DNA of 20,331 nt from JAZKFT01 sp043760535 (lineage in GTDB: Bacteria; Bacteroidota; Bacteroidia; Chitinophagales; Chitinophagaceae), in the NCBI GenBank assembly GCA_043760535.1, contig JAYUOV010000032.1, positions 1 to 20,331 of the forward strand. Direction: 5' to 3'. The number at the start of each line of letters is the position of its first letter. Position 1 is the first letter of the stretch. The position numbers were made by a program, and so were the translations under genes. Below the pieces are notes generated by a model that searched no databases, was not told the DNA's origin, and worked only from the letters and a program-made list of their open reading frames with translations. Shown here piece by piece: positions 8,401 to 15,082 of the stretch.

Positions 8401-8422
8401 TTGGTATCCGTCGAAGCTATGT
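8401..8422 (+). repeat. inverted, degenerate copy of the CRISPR repeat 3' half
   Basis: TTGGTATC (8401-8408) plus TCGAAGCTATGT (8411-8422), separated by CG instead of AA, equals the reverse complement of repeat positions 25-46 at 20 of 22 bases. It starts 57 bp after the last repeat. In a + transcript it can fold back on the 3' half of repeat 8 as two helices of 12 and 8 bp separated by a 2x2 internal loop, just before the terminator. Read on the minus strand it would instead be an anti-repeat for a minus-strand crRNA, followed by a weak 5-bp nexus-like hairpin. I judge that reading less likely because the tracrRNA upstream of cas9 is far better formed. Confidence 0.85.
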
Positions 8423-8435
8423 TTTTACAAAAAAT

Positions 8436-8467
8436 GCTCGGTTTCTTAATCGTGACCGGGCTTTTTT
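8436..8467. terminator. bidirectional terminator between CRISPR array and cas2
   Basis: GCTCGG (8436-8441) pairs with CCGGGC (8456-8461), with one T-G pair, around a 14-nt loop. Six T follow on + (8462-8467) and six T follow on the minus strand (opposite 8429-8434, after one A). It sits between the convergent array (+) and cas operon (-), 10 bp after the cas2 stop, and can end both transcripts. Confidence 0.8.
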
Positions 8468-8471
8468 ATGC

Positions 8472-8807
8472 CTAAAACATTTCTAATTGCTGGCTGGTGC
8501 CGGGCAATGTTTCTTTTTGTGTACCACGAAAAATTTCCATCATACCAAATTGCTTATCGGTAATGCACATTATGCCAATATGCCCTTTGTCGGGCAATAT
8601 TTTTTTTACCCTTTTTATATGTACATCGGCATTTTCCCGGCTGGCACAGTGCCGCAGATACATGCTAAACTGAAACATCTGAAAGCCATCGGCCAGAATG
8701 TCTTTACGGAATTTTGCAGCCCATTTCCGATCGGCTTTGGTGTCGGTTGGCAGGTCGTACATTACTATTACCCACATAATTCGGTATGCGTTTAGGCGTG
8801 TGTTCAT
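8472..8807 (-). CDS. cas2: CRISPR-associated endonuclease Cas2 (type II-C)
   Basis: This 111-aa protein matches type II Cas2: a first beta strand with the family acidic residue (MWVIVMYDLPTDTKADRK), then FRKDILADGFQMFQFSMYLRHCASRENADVHIKRVKKILPDKGHIGIMCITDKQFGMMEIF. The size is normal. Cas2 dimerises between two Cas1 dimers to form the integrase that inserts new spacers; any nuclease activity is not needed for this. It is the last gene of the minus-strand cas set and faces the array. The ATG is at 8805-8807. Unlike many type II-C loci, where cas1 and cas2 nearly touch, it is 156 bp from the cas1 stop and may have its own promoter. Confidence 0.97.
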   Translation of the reverse strand: MNTRLNAYRIMWVIVMYDLPTDTKADRKWAAKFRKDILADGFQMFQFSMYLRHCASRENADVHIKRVKKILPDKGHIGIMCITDKQFGMMEIFRGTQKETLPGTSQQLEMF

Positions 8808-8963
8808 GGTGTCTCAACCAGGATTAATGCATGATCAAACTGATGTACAGGATTTTTTACACAGGGTACGTATTTTCAATTCTTGCTTTTTTGGTTGTTA
8901 CGGTCTATTGACGTCAATCGGCCTCTAATCAGCTATTTCTCGTCTAATCATGGTTCAGACAAT
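8808..8963 (-). promoter_or_regulatory. cas1-cas2 intergenic gap with palindrome and direct repeats
   Basis: This 156-bp gap holds a perfect 12-bp palindrome ATTGACGTCAAT (8907-8918) and two copies of TCTAATCA (8924-8931 and 8943-8950) 19 bp apart. A degenerate TAnnTTTG match (TCAGTTTG on the minus strand, near 8835-8842) lies upstream of cas2 but has no -33 TTG at the expected spacing. The elements could form an operator or a cas2 promoter; this is inferred from symmetry only. Confidence 0.3.
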
Positions 8964-9854
8964 TTACAGCACCGGGTACAAAATCTTCCTCGCCTCACCT
9001 TCATAACATTTGCACAGGCTTGCCGTGGTACGTGCCACGGCATTCATCAGTGGGCTTGTTTGCCCGTCTATGGTTACATCCATGGCCGGTATATTTAGCA
9101 GGGCGGTTTTCATGTTGGGTGTCATATCCAGATATTTCCCATTGCCCCGCACTATCTGATAAACAATGGTGTCCACATAAGGCCGGTAGGGTTCCATTAT
9201 ATCATCGGCCAGGCAATAGGCATTGTATTGGTTGCGGTGGTGTATGCCCAGTGTCGGCATAAGGCCACTACCCACAAGGTTTCGGGCTACTATGGCCCTA
9301 AGTATGGCATAGCCATAATTCAGCAGGTTATTGGGTGGCAGGCCTTCCCGCTCTCTTGTAAAGTGTAGAAAATCGGGAAACAGCCGTTTCCAGTACCATG
9401 CCGCAGCTTTGGCTTCGTTATTATCCGGGTCGCCACTTTTTACGGTTCGGGCTAGGGTATCCATATAGTTGGTTTCTTGCCGCTGCCCTTTTAGTACCGC
9501 TGCCTGATTGGCTATTTTCTGCTCCACCGTTTGCTGCCAAAGTTGCTTTTTTAGCGGCTGGCTGGCATCTATCTGCGCCTGATATTTTTGGCTTTGCAGG
9601 GTGTTACCATCCAGCGTAAGCAACAAACCCACCGGGTGGTGGGTTTCGTTACAGGTTATCAGGGCCACATTATTGGCCAATAGTTTGGCCAGCAATGCCT
9701 GGGTGATGGTTATTTGTTGGTGGTCCAGCACTACTATTCCTATATCTTCTATGGGTATGCTTTTGCTTTCTTCGCCGGCACGTTCCACCACTAATTGCTC
9801 GGTGGCGGTTTTAAGGTAGGCGGGGTTGCCAAAGTATAGGGTGCGTTTTATCAT
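8964..9854 (-). CDS. cas1: CRISPR-associated integrase Cas1 (type II-C)
   Basis: From the ATG at 9852-9854 the protein is 296 aa and starts MIKRTLYFGNPAYL, the normal start of type II Cas1. A TTG six codons upstream (9872) is possible but adds residues atypical of the family. The three metal ligands of the all-helical C-terminal domain are visible: E147 in NNEAKAAAWYW, H205 in LGIHHRNQYN and E221 in LADDIMEPYRP. Cas1 catalyses the transesterifications that join prespacers to the repeat at the leader end, in complex with Cas2; in type II systems Cas9 and tracrRNA help select PAM-proximal prespacers. Csn2 is absent, which is consistent with subtype II-C. Confidence 0.97.
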   Translation of the reverse strand: MIKRTLYFGNPAYLKTATEQLVVERAGEESKSIPIEDIGIVVLDHQQITITQALLAKLLANNVALITCNETHHPVGLLLTLDGNTLQSQKYQAQIDASQPLKKQLWQQTVEQKIANQAAVLKGQRQETNYMDTLARTVKSGDPDNNEAKAAAWYWKRLFPDFLHFTREREGLPPNNLLNYGYAILRAIVARNLVGSGLMPTLGIHHRNQYNAYCLADDIMEPYRPYVDTIVYQIVRGNGKYLDMTPNMKTALLNIPAMDVTIDGQTSPLMNAVARTTASLCKCYEGEARKILYPVL

Positions 9855-9934
9855 GGCTTTATCTTTTAACAACTAACCTACATAGAGAAAAAATAGCTGT
9901 TAAAATATCTCACTTTATAGGTTTATATAAATGT

Positions 9935-10159
9935 TCAACGCCTTGGGTTTAGGTTGATGATGCGGGGCATATTTTTTAATTCAGATTCATCTTTAATGCC
10001 AAAGGAATGCAGCACCAATTGCTTCAGATTTTGTAATAATTGCTGTGGGGTAAGTGAAGCAAAATATTCTAATAGTTCGTTTTCCATATCATCGAAAGAG
10101 GTAAAGCTGCGGATTGAGGGTTTGTGTTCGGTATCTGGTTTTGAAATACGGATTATCAT
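9935..10159 (-). CDS. hypothetical 74-aa protein between cas9 and cas1
   Basis: This ORF encodes 74 aa, starting MIIRISKPDTEHKPSIRSFT and ending MPRIINLNPRR. It is co-directional with cas9 (114 bp upstream) and cas1 (80 bp downstream). I recognise no domain. A predicted amphipathic helical centre (SFDDMENELLEYFASLTPQQLLQNLKQLVLHSFGI, about residues 21-55) is acidic at its start and leucine-rich; both ends are basic. There is no signal peptide or membrane segment and no cysteine. Its placement makes it a candidate accessory factor of adaptation or Cas9 control, an anti-CRISPR-like or antitoxin-like protein, or a chance ORF; the sequence does not decide. It has no clear Shine-Dalgarno site, as is usual in this phylum. 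Confidence 0.6.
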   Translation of the reverse strand: MIIRISKPDTEHKPSIRSFTSFDDMENELLEYFASLTPQQLLQNLKQLVLHSFGIKDESELKNMPRIINLNPRR

Positions 10160-10199
10160 GGTTTAATTTTTATGATATTAATCCAGCCTACAAAATGTT

Positions 10200-10229
10200 T
10201 CACACATTTAGTGTGATTTGCTTTCATTC
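10200..10229 (-). repeat. stand-alone CRISPR repeat 5' half (anti-repeat in cas operon transcript)
   Basis: Positions 10212-10229 (TGTGATTTGCTTTCATTC on +) are identical to repeat positions 3-20, 18 of 18. The match stops abruptly on both sides. It lies in the 114-bp gap between the cas9 stop and the 74-aa ORF, so the minus-strand cas transcript carries its complement, which can pair with the 5' half of every crRNA repeat without a bulge. The left end also forms a hairpin, TCACAC (10200-10205) with GTGTGA (10211-10216). No nexus or terminator of tracrRNA type follows on the minus strand, so it is not a second tracrRNA of standard form. Confidence 0.85.
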
Positions 10230-10273
10230 CGGAAATTTAAAATGGTAATTTTAATGAAATTGTTATTGCATAA

Positions 10274-13200
10274 TCACTTCCATTTAACAATGCCGTCTAT
10301 GTTTATTTCAAATTCTTTGCCTTCTATAGCGCAATCAAGCCAATCTTTAGTATATAAAAGTTTATGCCATGGCTTCCCGTGGTTATAGATTTCATAATAT
10401 GATATTTCCTCTGTAAATCCATTTTTCCCCCTTTTGCCATAGGTTAAATCTGTTCCTTTTTCATCTTTTTTGAAGAATCCATTTTCCTTGTAAGCTTCCA
10501 TATGTTGCTTTTCATCTCTTGAATCTATATGATGTAGGAATGTAACCTGCGAACCGGCAAATTTTACTATTTTATACATTCTATTAGAGAGCCTTTTGTT
10601 ATATTCTAGGTCGTCTTCTTTGTCTTTTTTCTTTAGTTCATCAATGTGTAAATCATAAAATATAACTTTCATCCCTGCTTTCATTAAGGCGTATGGGAGT
10701 TCTCTAGAACCGTCCTCTTTTATAACAATTTCATTGTTTTTATTTTTTCTGTAAATTTCGATTTCACCATCCTTACCTGCCAGTCCAAACGATTTTATTT
10801 TAGCGGCATTATTAAGATTGATTATTTCCAATTCTCTTTCTTTTTTTAATTCTCCTTTTTTATTTATTGAATCATTTTTGTAAAACGTACAAATAATATT
10901 TTCACCATTGGCAGCCCAATACTGATTTTTATATTCATGTTTAGAAAGGTAAGTTTGCCTTTTGATGGAAAGTGGCTCTGATACACTTGCCCAGCAACGG
11001 ATATGTCTTATTTTATTGACTTTGTTCCCATTTTTATCAAGCATAAAAATACCTTGCTCAAAAGCCTCTTTCAAACCTCCTGCACTTAACACCTGCTTAC
11101 GTATTTGTGCTTTCAGTCCTATATCCACAATTTGTTTTTCGATTTCTTCTAACGTTTTAAAGCCGGGTGCATCTGCCTTGGCTTTATATTGAAATGGAAC
11201 ACGTACTACATACTTTATTTTATCTTCCTGAATCATTTTACCATCGTCGTCTTTTTCAATATTGCCTTTTTCTCCCCGTTTTGCTGGTTTAATGGCACCG
11301 TAAAATGTTTCCTGATGCAACTGCCCTCTGATGCAATCTCCAGTTGCTATTTTTGGTATATCGGTACCTTCTATAAATTGTACTTTACCACGTTTCCTAA
11401 CGATTCGTTTCGCATTGGTCAATGCTTGGTTATTTGTAACGTTGTTGATAAGAATATTGTCATCAATCCCCCAAACGTATTCTCTTTTAAAACCCTTGTA
11501 AGGTTCTGTAATAAAGTTTTGTTTCTGCTCTTTGTATTCGTAATATTTTTTCAATAACTCCTCTCTCTTTGCTGCAACAGGAATGAGCGTTAGTACAGCA
11601 GCGTCTTTTGCATGGTGAGAATGTTTGCTTCGGTCTTTCTCCATGTTTGGAATTTGCAATCCATAAATTTTTCTAAACTCAGAAGTATTGCTGCCTTTCT
11701 GAACATCTACTTTTTCAAAGTAAGTTTTAAGGTAGTGGTACGCATATTTTGAAATCAACTGTGTGTCTACCAGTTGACTGTTCTTAAACCCGCTTGTTAC
11801 TTCTTTCATTGTGAACCTTTCCACTTTATTTCTCCAGTAATCCAACTCCATTTGCCATAAATGCCTTTGTCTTATAGCATCGTCTTTCCATGTTTTATCT
11901 GCAGCTTTTTTAGATTTAGTCACCCAAAAGTCTATTTGCTGTTTTATTCGTTCTACTTTATCCTTCCATTTTTCGATACGTGCTAATATATCATCATGAT
12001 TTTTAAGATTAAATGGTATTTGGTTCTTCTTTACGTTTCTATTATAGTCTGCAAAGCAAACAGTAAGGTTAGCAAGTGAATTATCAAAAGAAATACTTCT
12101 GGGAATTGTGTGTTCAAAGTCAATAACGTTATCATCAAATAAGTCAGTTAGGCTGATAATTTGACCTGTATATATACAAATACATTGTTGTTCTTTCCAA
12201 AGCCGATATTTATCAACCATTTCTTTTTTTGCAGCAATCTCTTTATATGAGTCTTTTTTATTTTCAGACCATTTAATGCCTTTAATTTCTTTCCTATCAT
12301 CAGCAATTTGTGGTACTGTTTCTTCATTATTTTGTTCATACCAAAGCCGCATCTTATCAATGTCGTCAGAACTCTCACTATTTGCTGAAATATTATTTTT
12401 ATCCGATGTTAATTGCTCAATCGCTAAGGCAAACTCTTTATTTTCCGCTTCTTTTTGTTTTTGCCATGCTTCTATAGCCCACCGCTTATTTGCATCATTT
12501 AATTCTCTGGCAACTTCAACTACAATACGTGTATCATTATCTATTTGATTGGTTTCAATCATGTAGTTTAACAACTTACGTAATTCATGTAGTGTTCGCA
12601 TAGCCATGGGATTTTTGAAAGAACCAGTTTTAGGGCTACCCAACTGTAACACGCCATTTTTATCGGGTTTTGCAGGAGGATAAATATTTATTTCTGATGG
12701 ATGATAAATTGTTTTTAGTTGCTTGTCACTTACTTCAAAATGAGCTTGGAGAAATTCGGCTAGTGTGTCAATTAATTTGGGAAGTCTGTAATAACCAGAA
12801 TCAGCTTTGTAATAATGAATGCTGTTTGACACTACCACAAAATGTCGTTCATTATTAATGTCTTTTCTTATTAAACCAGTTGTAATAAAGTATGCCTGAT
12901 AACAATCTTTTACTGTGTTAAAGATTTGTTCTTTTTCTTCATCTGGTTTTTCAGTCCATTTGCTTATACCAAACTGCTCTTGTACAGCAGTTTCAATATC
13001 AGAAATGTCAGATTCAACAAGTTTGTAGCTACTATCCTTATAGCCAAATTTTTGCTCTAAATTTTTGTGTTTAGATACAAGGCTGTTTACAATATTCAGA
13101 ATGGTTTTTTGTCTTCTGTTTTCGTCAATAAGTTTGCCAATGGTTTCAATAAAAAAAACTTCATTACTAGCCCATAAATCTTTTCCAATTATTTCAGGAA

Positions 13201-14698
13201 TTTTAGCAAGTAATACGGCTTCAGTATATATCAACCCTTTTTGAAGGAAAATATTAATCTTGTTGATAGCGTTTAGACTCAGCATTGCATAACCAACTGG
13301 TAAAGCATTCCATGCAATCACAAACTGTTTTATTTTGTCGGGGGATAATTTCAGTTTTTGTTCGGCAAAGTCAGCTATATATTCTTGGTCTTCGAATGAG
13401 AACAATACGTGCCAAATGTCTTCGTTGTCATAAAAATCTTTCTTAGATTTTTCAGATTGTATTTTAGAAGTTTTAATGTTTAAAAAATCCTCCCCAAAAA
13501 TATCTTTCAATCTGGAACAAACCGGGCAGCCAGTAACAGTTGTTTTGTCTTTATAATTAAAAATCCAATTCTTTCCTTCTTTTTTTATAAAATCAGTTAT
13601 GTCCGAAAATGGGAAGTATGCTTTCTTGCGAAAGAAAAGTTTCTTGTAAAGGCTTTGCTTTAATGCTAATTCTAAAGGTTGCCAATATGCATCAACACCA
13701 GTTGTGGGTTTGTATTTAATATTGTTTAAAAACGACCAAGCCCTGAAAATTTCAAAAGATGGATGGCTAATTGGAGCCCTGTATTTGTTAGGCTCTAAAG
13801 TACATTTTCCAATTAATCCTTTTTGAGAACGGAGAGGTCTTTTGTAAAAAATACTACCATCGTTTTTGTTAGTTCCTGTTTCTACAAGTTTAGTATAAAG
13901 TGTTGCAGAAAAGGTAATTTGTTGAAACTGGAAAATGTATTTTATCTCGTCTTTGTAATTCTCCCTAATTGCGTATTGAGCAATACTTTTCCTTATCCGA
14001 ACTTTATCATTTTCAAGCATGGCAAAAAGGCTACCTATCGTTTTTGCCGTGGAATATTTAGCAAAAAGCTCAGTGATTACTTTATTTTTTTTCTTTTCAG
14101 AATATTGCAAGTCCACAATTTCAGTATCGTCATTCTCTTTTTCTTTTGTATCATCCGAACTCTTTCTGCTGCTTTTAAAACCTCTACGCTGGGCAATATG
14201 ATACAATGCTCTACCTAATTTAAAGCGGTTTTCTTCTTTTGTAAAATCCAACTTTATTTCAGCCAGATCTTTCCTCAATTGGAATGGACTTGTATATTCA
14301 GGTTTGCCATCATTGTTGAAATCTAATTTTATCCAGGCATCAAATTTTGAATCATCCACAGGGTATACCCTGCCAGCGTTATTGTTTTTTATAGCTTCTT
14401 CCTTATTATAGTGTCTCCACTTATTCAAATTTTCGATACTCAACGGACAGTAACCCTCAGTAATTAAGTTTTCAAGTGTGGCCCACAGCCGATATTTTCT
14501 TGCTTGGTATAGCCTCCTAGTTGACCGTTTTTTTGTTCTTTGAGCAGCATATGAATATTCACCCTTTTCATTTAATCCAACACCTTTTTTATAAATTAGT
14601 ACTCCAACCTTTTCAATTTGATTTTCCATGGACTCAGGATTACGTAATGCCCAACCGATTGAGTTTGTTCCTAAGTCTAATCCAAAAACTTTATTCAT
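10274..14698 (-). CDS. cas9: CRISPR-associated endonuclease Cas9 (type II-C)
   Basis: The 1474-aa protein is a full Cas9. RuvC-I is VFGLDLGTNSIGWA (catalytic D8). The arginine-rich bridge helix is RTKKRSTRRLYQARKYRLW (54-72). RuvC-II is IVVEVARELN (E728). The HNH domain has VIDFEHTIPRS (H863) and FADYNRNVKKNQIP (N886 aligns with the metal-binding asparagine). RuvC-III is SKHSHHAKDAAVL (H1029, D1032). All nuclease residues are present, so it should cut both target strands. The region about 73-720 is the helical recognition lobe, and about 1060-1474 carries the wedge and PAM-interacting domains. Its length is normal for the large II-C Cas9s of Bacteroidota. A CPVC pair (391-394) in the recognition lobe has no obvious second pair. 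It is the first gene of the cas set; its 5' region overlaps the divergent tracrRNA promoter. Confidence 0.99.
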   Translation of the reverse strand: MNKVFGLDLGTNSIGWALRNPESMENQIEKVGVLIYKKGVGLNEKGEYSYAAQRTKKRSTRRLYQARKYRLWATLENLITEGYCPLSIENLNKWRHYNKEEAIKNNNAGRVYPVDDSKFDAWIKLDFNNDGKPEYTSPFQLRKDLAEIKLDFTKEENRFKLGRALYHIAQRRGFKSSRKSSDDTKEKENDDTEIVDLQYSEKKKNKVITELFAKYSTAKTIGSLFAMLENDKVRIRKSIAQYAIRENYKDEIKYIFQFQQITFSATLYTKLVETGTNKNDGSIFYKRPLRSQKGLIGKCTLEPNKYRAPISHPSFEIFRAWSFLNNIKYKPTTGVDAYWQPLELALKQSLYKKLFFRKKAYFPFSDITDFIKKEGKNWIFNYKDKTTVTGCPVCSRLKDIFGEDFLNIKTSKIQSEKSKKDFYDNEDIWHVLFSFEDQEYIADFAEQKLKLSPDKIKQFVIAWNALPVGYAMLSLNAINKINIFLQKGLIYTEAVLLAKIPEIIGKDLWASNEVFFIETIGKLIDENRRQKTILNIVNSLVSKHKNLEQKFGYKDSSYKLVESDISDIETAVQEQFGISKWTEKPDEEKEQIFNTVKDCYQAYFITTGLIRKDINNERHFVVVSNSIHYYKADSGYYRLPKLIDTLAEFLQAHFEVSDKQLKTIYHPSEINIYPPAKPDKNGVLQLGSPKTGSFKNPMAMRTLHELRKLLNYMIETNQIDNDTRIVVEVARELNDANKRWAIEAWQKQKEAENKEFALAIEQLTSDKNNISANSESSDDIDKMRLWYEQNNEETVPQIADDRKEIKGIKWSENKKDSYKEIAAKKEMVDKYRLWKEQQCICIYTGQIISLTDLFDDNVIDFEHTIPRSISFDNSLANLTVCFADYNRNVKKNQIPFNLKNHDDILARIEKWKDKVERIKQQIDFWVTKSKKAADKTWKDDAIRQRHLWQMELDYWRNKVERFTMKEVTSGFKNSQLVDTQLISKYAYHYLKTYFEKVDVQKGSNTSEFRKIYGLQIPNMEKDRSKHSHHAKDAAVLTLIPVAAKREELLKKYYEYKEQKQNFITEPYKGFKREYVWGIDDNILINNVTNNQALTNAKRIVRKRGKVQFIEGTDIPKIATGDCIRGQLHQETFYGAIKPAKRGEKGNIEKDDDGKMIQEDKIKYVVRVPFQYKAKADAPGFKTLEEIEKQIVDIGLKAQIRKQVLSAGGLKEAFEQGIFMLDKNGNKVNKIRHIRCWASVSEPLSIKRQTYLSKHEYKNQYWAANGENIICTFYKNDSINKKGELKKERELEIINLNNAAKIKSFGLAGKDGEIEIYRKNKNNEIVIKEDGSRELPYALMKAGMKVIFYDLHIDELKKKDKEDDLEYNKRLSNRMYKIVKFAGSQVTFLHHIDSRDEKQHMEAYKENGFFKKDEKGTDLTYGKRGKNGFTEEISYYEIYNHGKPWHKLLYTKDWLDCAIEGKEFEINIDGIVKWK

Positions 14699-14703
14699 AA
14701 GTA

Positions 14704-14733
14704 TTGTTTATTTTATTTCAAAGGTTATGTTTG
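14704..14733 (+). promoter_or_regulatory. predicted tracrRNA promoter (Bacteroidota type)
   Basis: TTG (14704-14706), a 19-bp spacer, and TATGTTTG (14726-14733) match the Bacteroidota sigma consensus TTG-N19-TAnnTTTG exactly. Transcription would start near 14738-14740, right at the anti-repeat GCAAATCACAAT, and the tracrRNA would then carry only the short lower-stem anti-repeat. Confidence 0.7.
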
Positions 14734-14748
14734 TATTGCAAATCACAA
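14719..14748 (-). promoter_or_regulatory. predicted cas9 promoter, interlocked with the tracrRNA promoter
   Basis: On the minus strand TTG (opposite 14746-14748), a 19-bp spacer and AACCTTTG (opposite 14726-14719) give a one-mismatch fit to TTG-N19-TAnnTTTG. The start would be near 14713, about 15 nt before the cas9 ATG. The two -7 boxes share base 14726, and the cas9 -33 element lies inside the tracrRNA anti-repeat. Confidence 0.55.
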
Positions 14749-14799
14749 TAAGGCTATAAGCCGAAGATTTCTTGGCTCTGCTTCGGTGGAGCTTTTTTT
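14738..14799 (+). ncRNA. tracrRNA
   Basis: The RNA opens with anti-repeat GCAAATCACAAT (14738-14749), complementary to the first 12 repeat bases with one G-U pair. It is followed by AA and a nexus hairpin GGCT-ATA-AGCC (14752-14762), then a terminator hairpin GCTCTGC-TTCG-GTGGAGC (14775-14792) and seven T (14793-14799). The CACAATAAGGC junction resembles that of the Neisseria meningitidis Cas9 tracrRNA (known family feature). If transcription began further upstream, CAAAG and ATG at 14719-14729 could add an interrupted upper stem with repeat positions 16-24. It is divergent from cas9, sharing a 39-bp interval with the cas9 start, and it fixes the array as + strand. The 5' end is predicted from the promoter. 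Confidence 0.9.
14775..14799 (+). terminator. tracrRNA terminator with UUCG loop
   Basis: A 7-bp stem (14775-14781 with 14786-14792, including two G-U pairs) capped by TTCG is followed by seven T. It forms the 3' hairpin of the tracrRNA, which in other systems also contacts Cas9. Confidence 0.9.
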
Positions 14800-15082
14800 A
14801 TTTCCGGCAATATAAATCATTCCCATTCTATAAATCTCCACTCTGAATTATGTATTTATTGGTACAGCCGTGTGTTTGGCCTACCTGCTTGACTTTCAAA
14901 AGGTTTATGTATACCTGAACCTTGGCAGAGGAATAAAAAAAAGACAATCAAGCCTAGAAGACCCAATCATCCTTCTCATATAATTTAAAACCCCTTTCTA
15001 AAACGCCCCTTCAAACACCTTTACCGCAAAATACGTATACTAATTTATTTAGCATTTCATATTTTTATTGCAAACAAAAAAG
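14800..15082. other. intergenic region between tracrRNA and decayed Bro-N gene
   Basis: These 283 bp are AT-rich and hold no ORF that I can support. No tRNA, repeat or further anti-repeat was recognised. The last part would hold the promoter of the Bro-N/DinD-like gene; no good TAnnTTTG element was identified. Confidence 0.4.

Noticed and set aside
8344..8422. Minus-strand tracrRNA next to the array, with minus-strand crRNAs
   Set aside because: The pairing is good (8 bp, 2x2 loop, 12 bp) but the tail has only a weak 5-bp hairpin and no terminator before running into the array. The + strand RNA upstream of cas9 has anti-repeat, nexus, terminator and a consensus promoter, and requires the opposite array direction.
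8487..8795. 102-aa plus-strand ORF
   Set aside because: It is antisense to cas2, which matches its family along its full length.
9855..9872. N-terminal extension of Cas1 from a TTG codon
   Set aside because: The extra residues MLKDKA are not typical; MIKRTLYFGNPAYL at the ATG is the normal Cas1 start.
10200..10216. CRP-like operator TCACAC...GTGTGA
   Set aside because: The half-sites are in inverted order relative to the CRP consensus (TGTGA-N6-TCACA) and are explained by the repeat-half match plus a hairpin.
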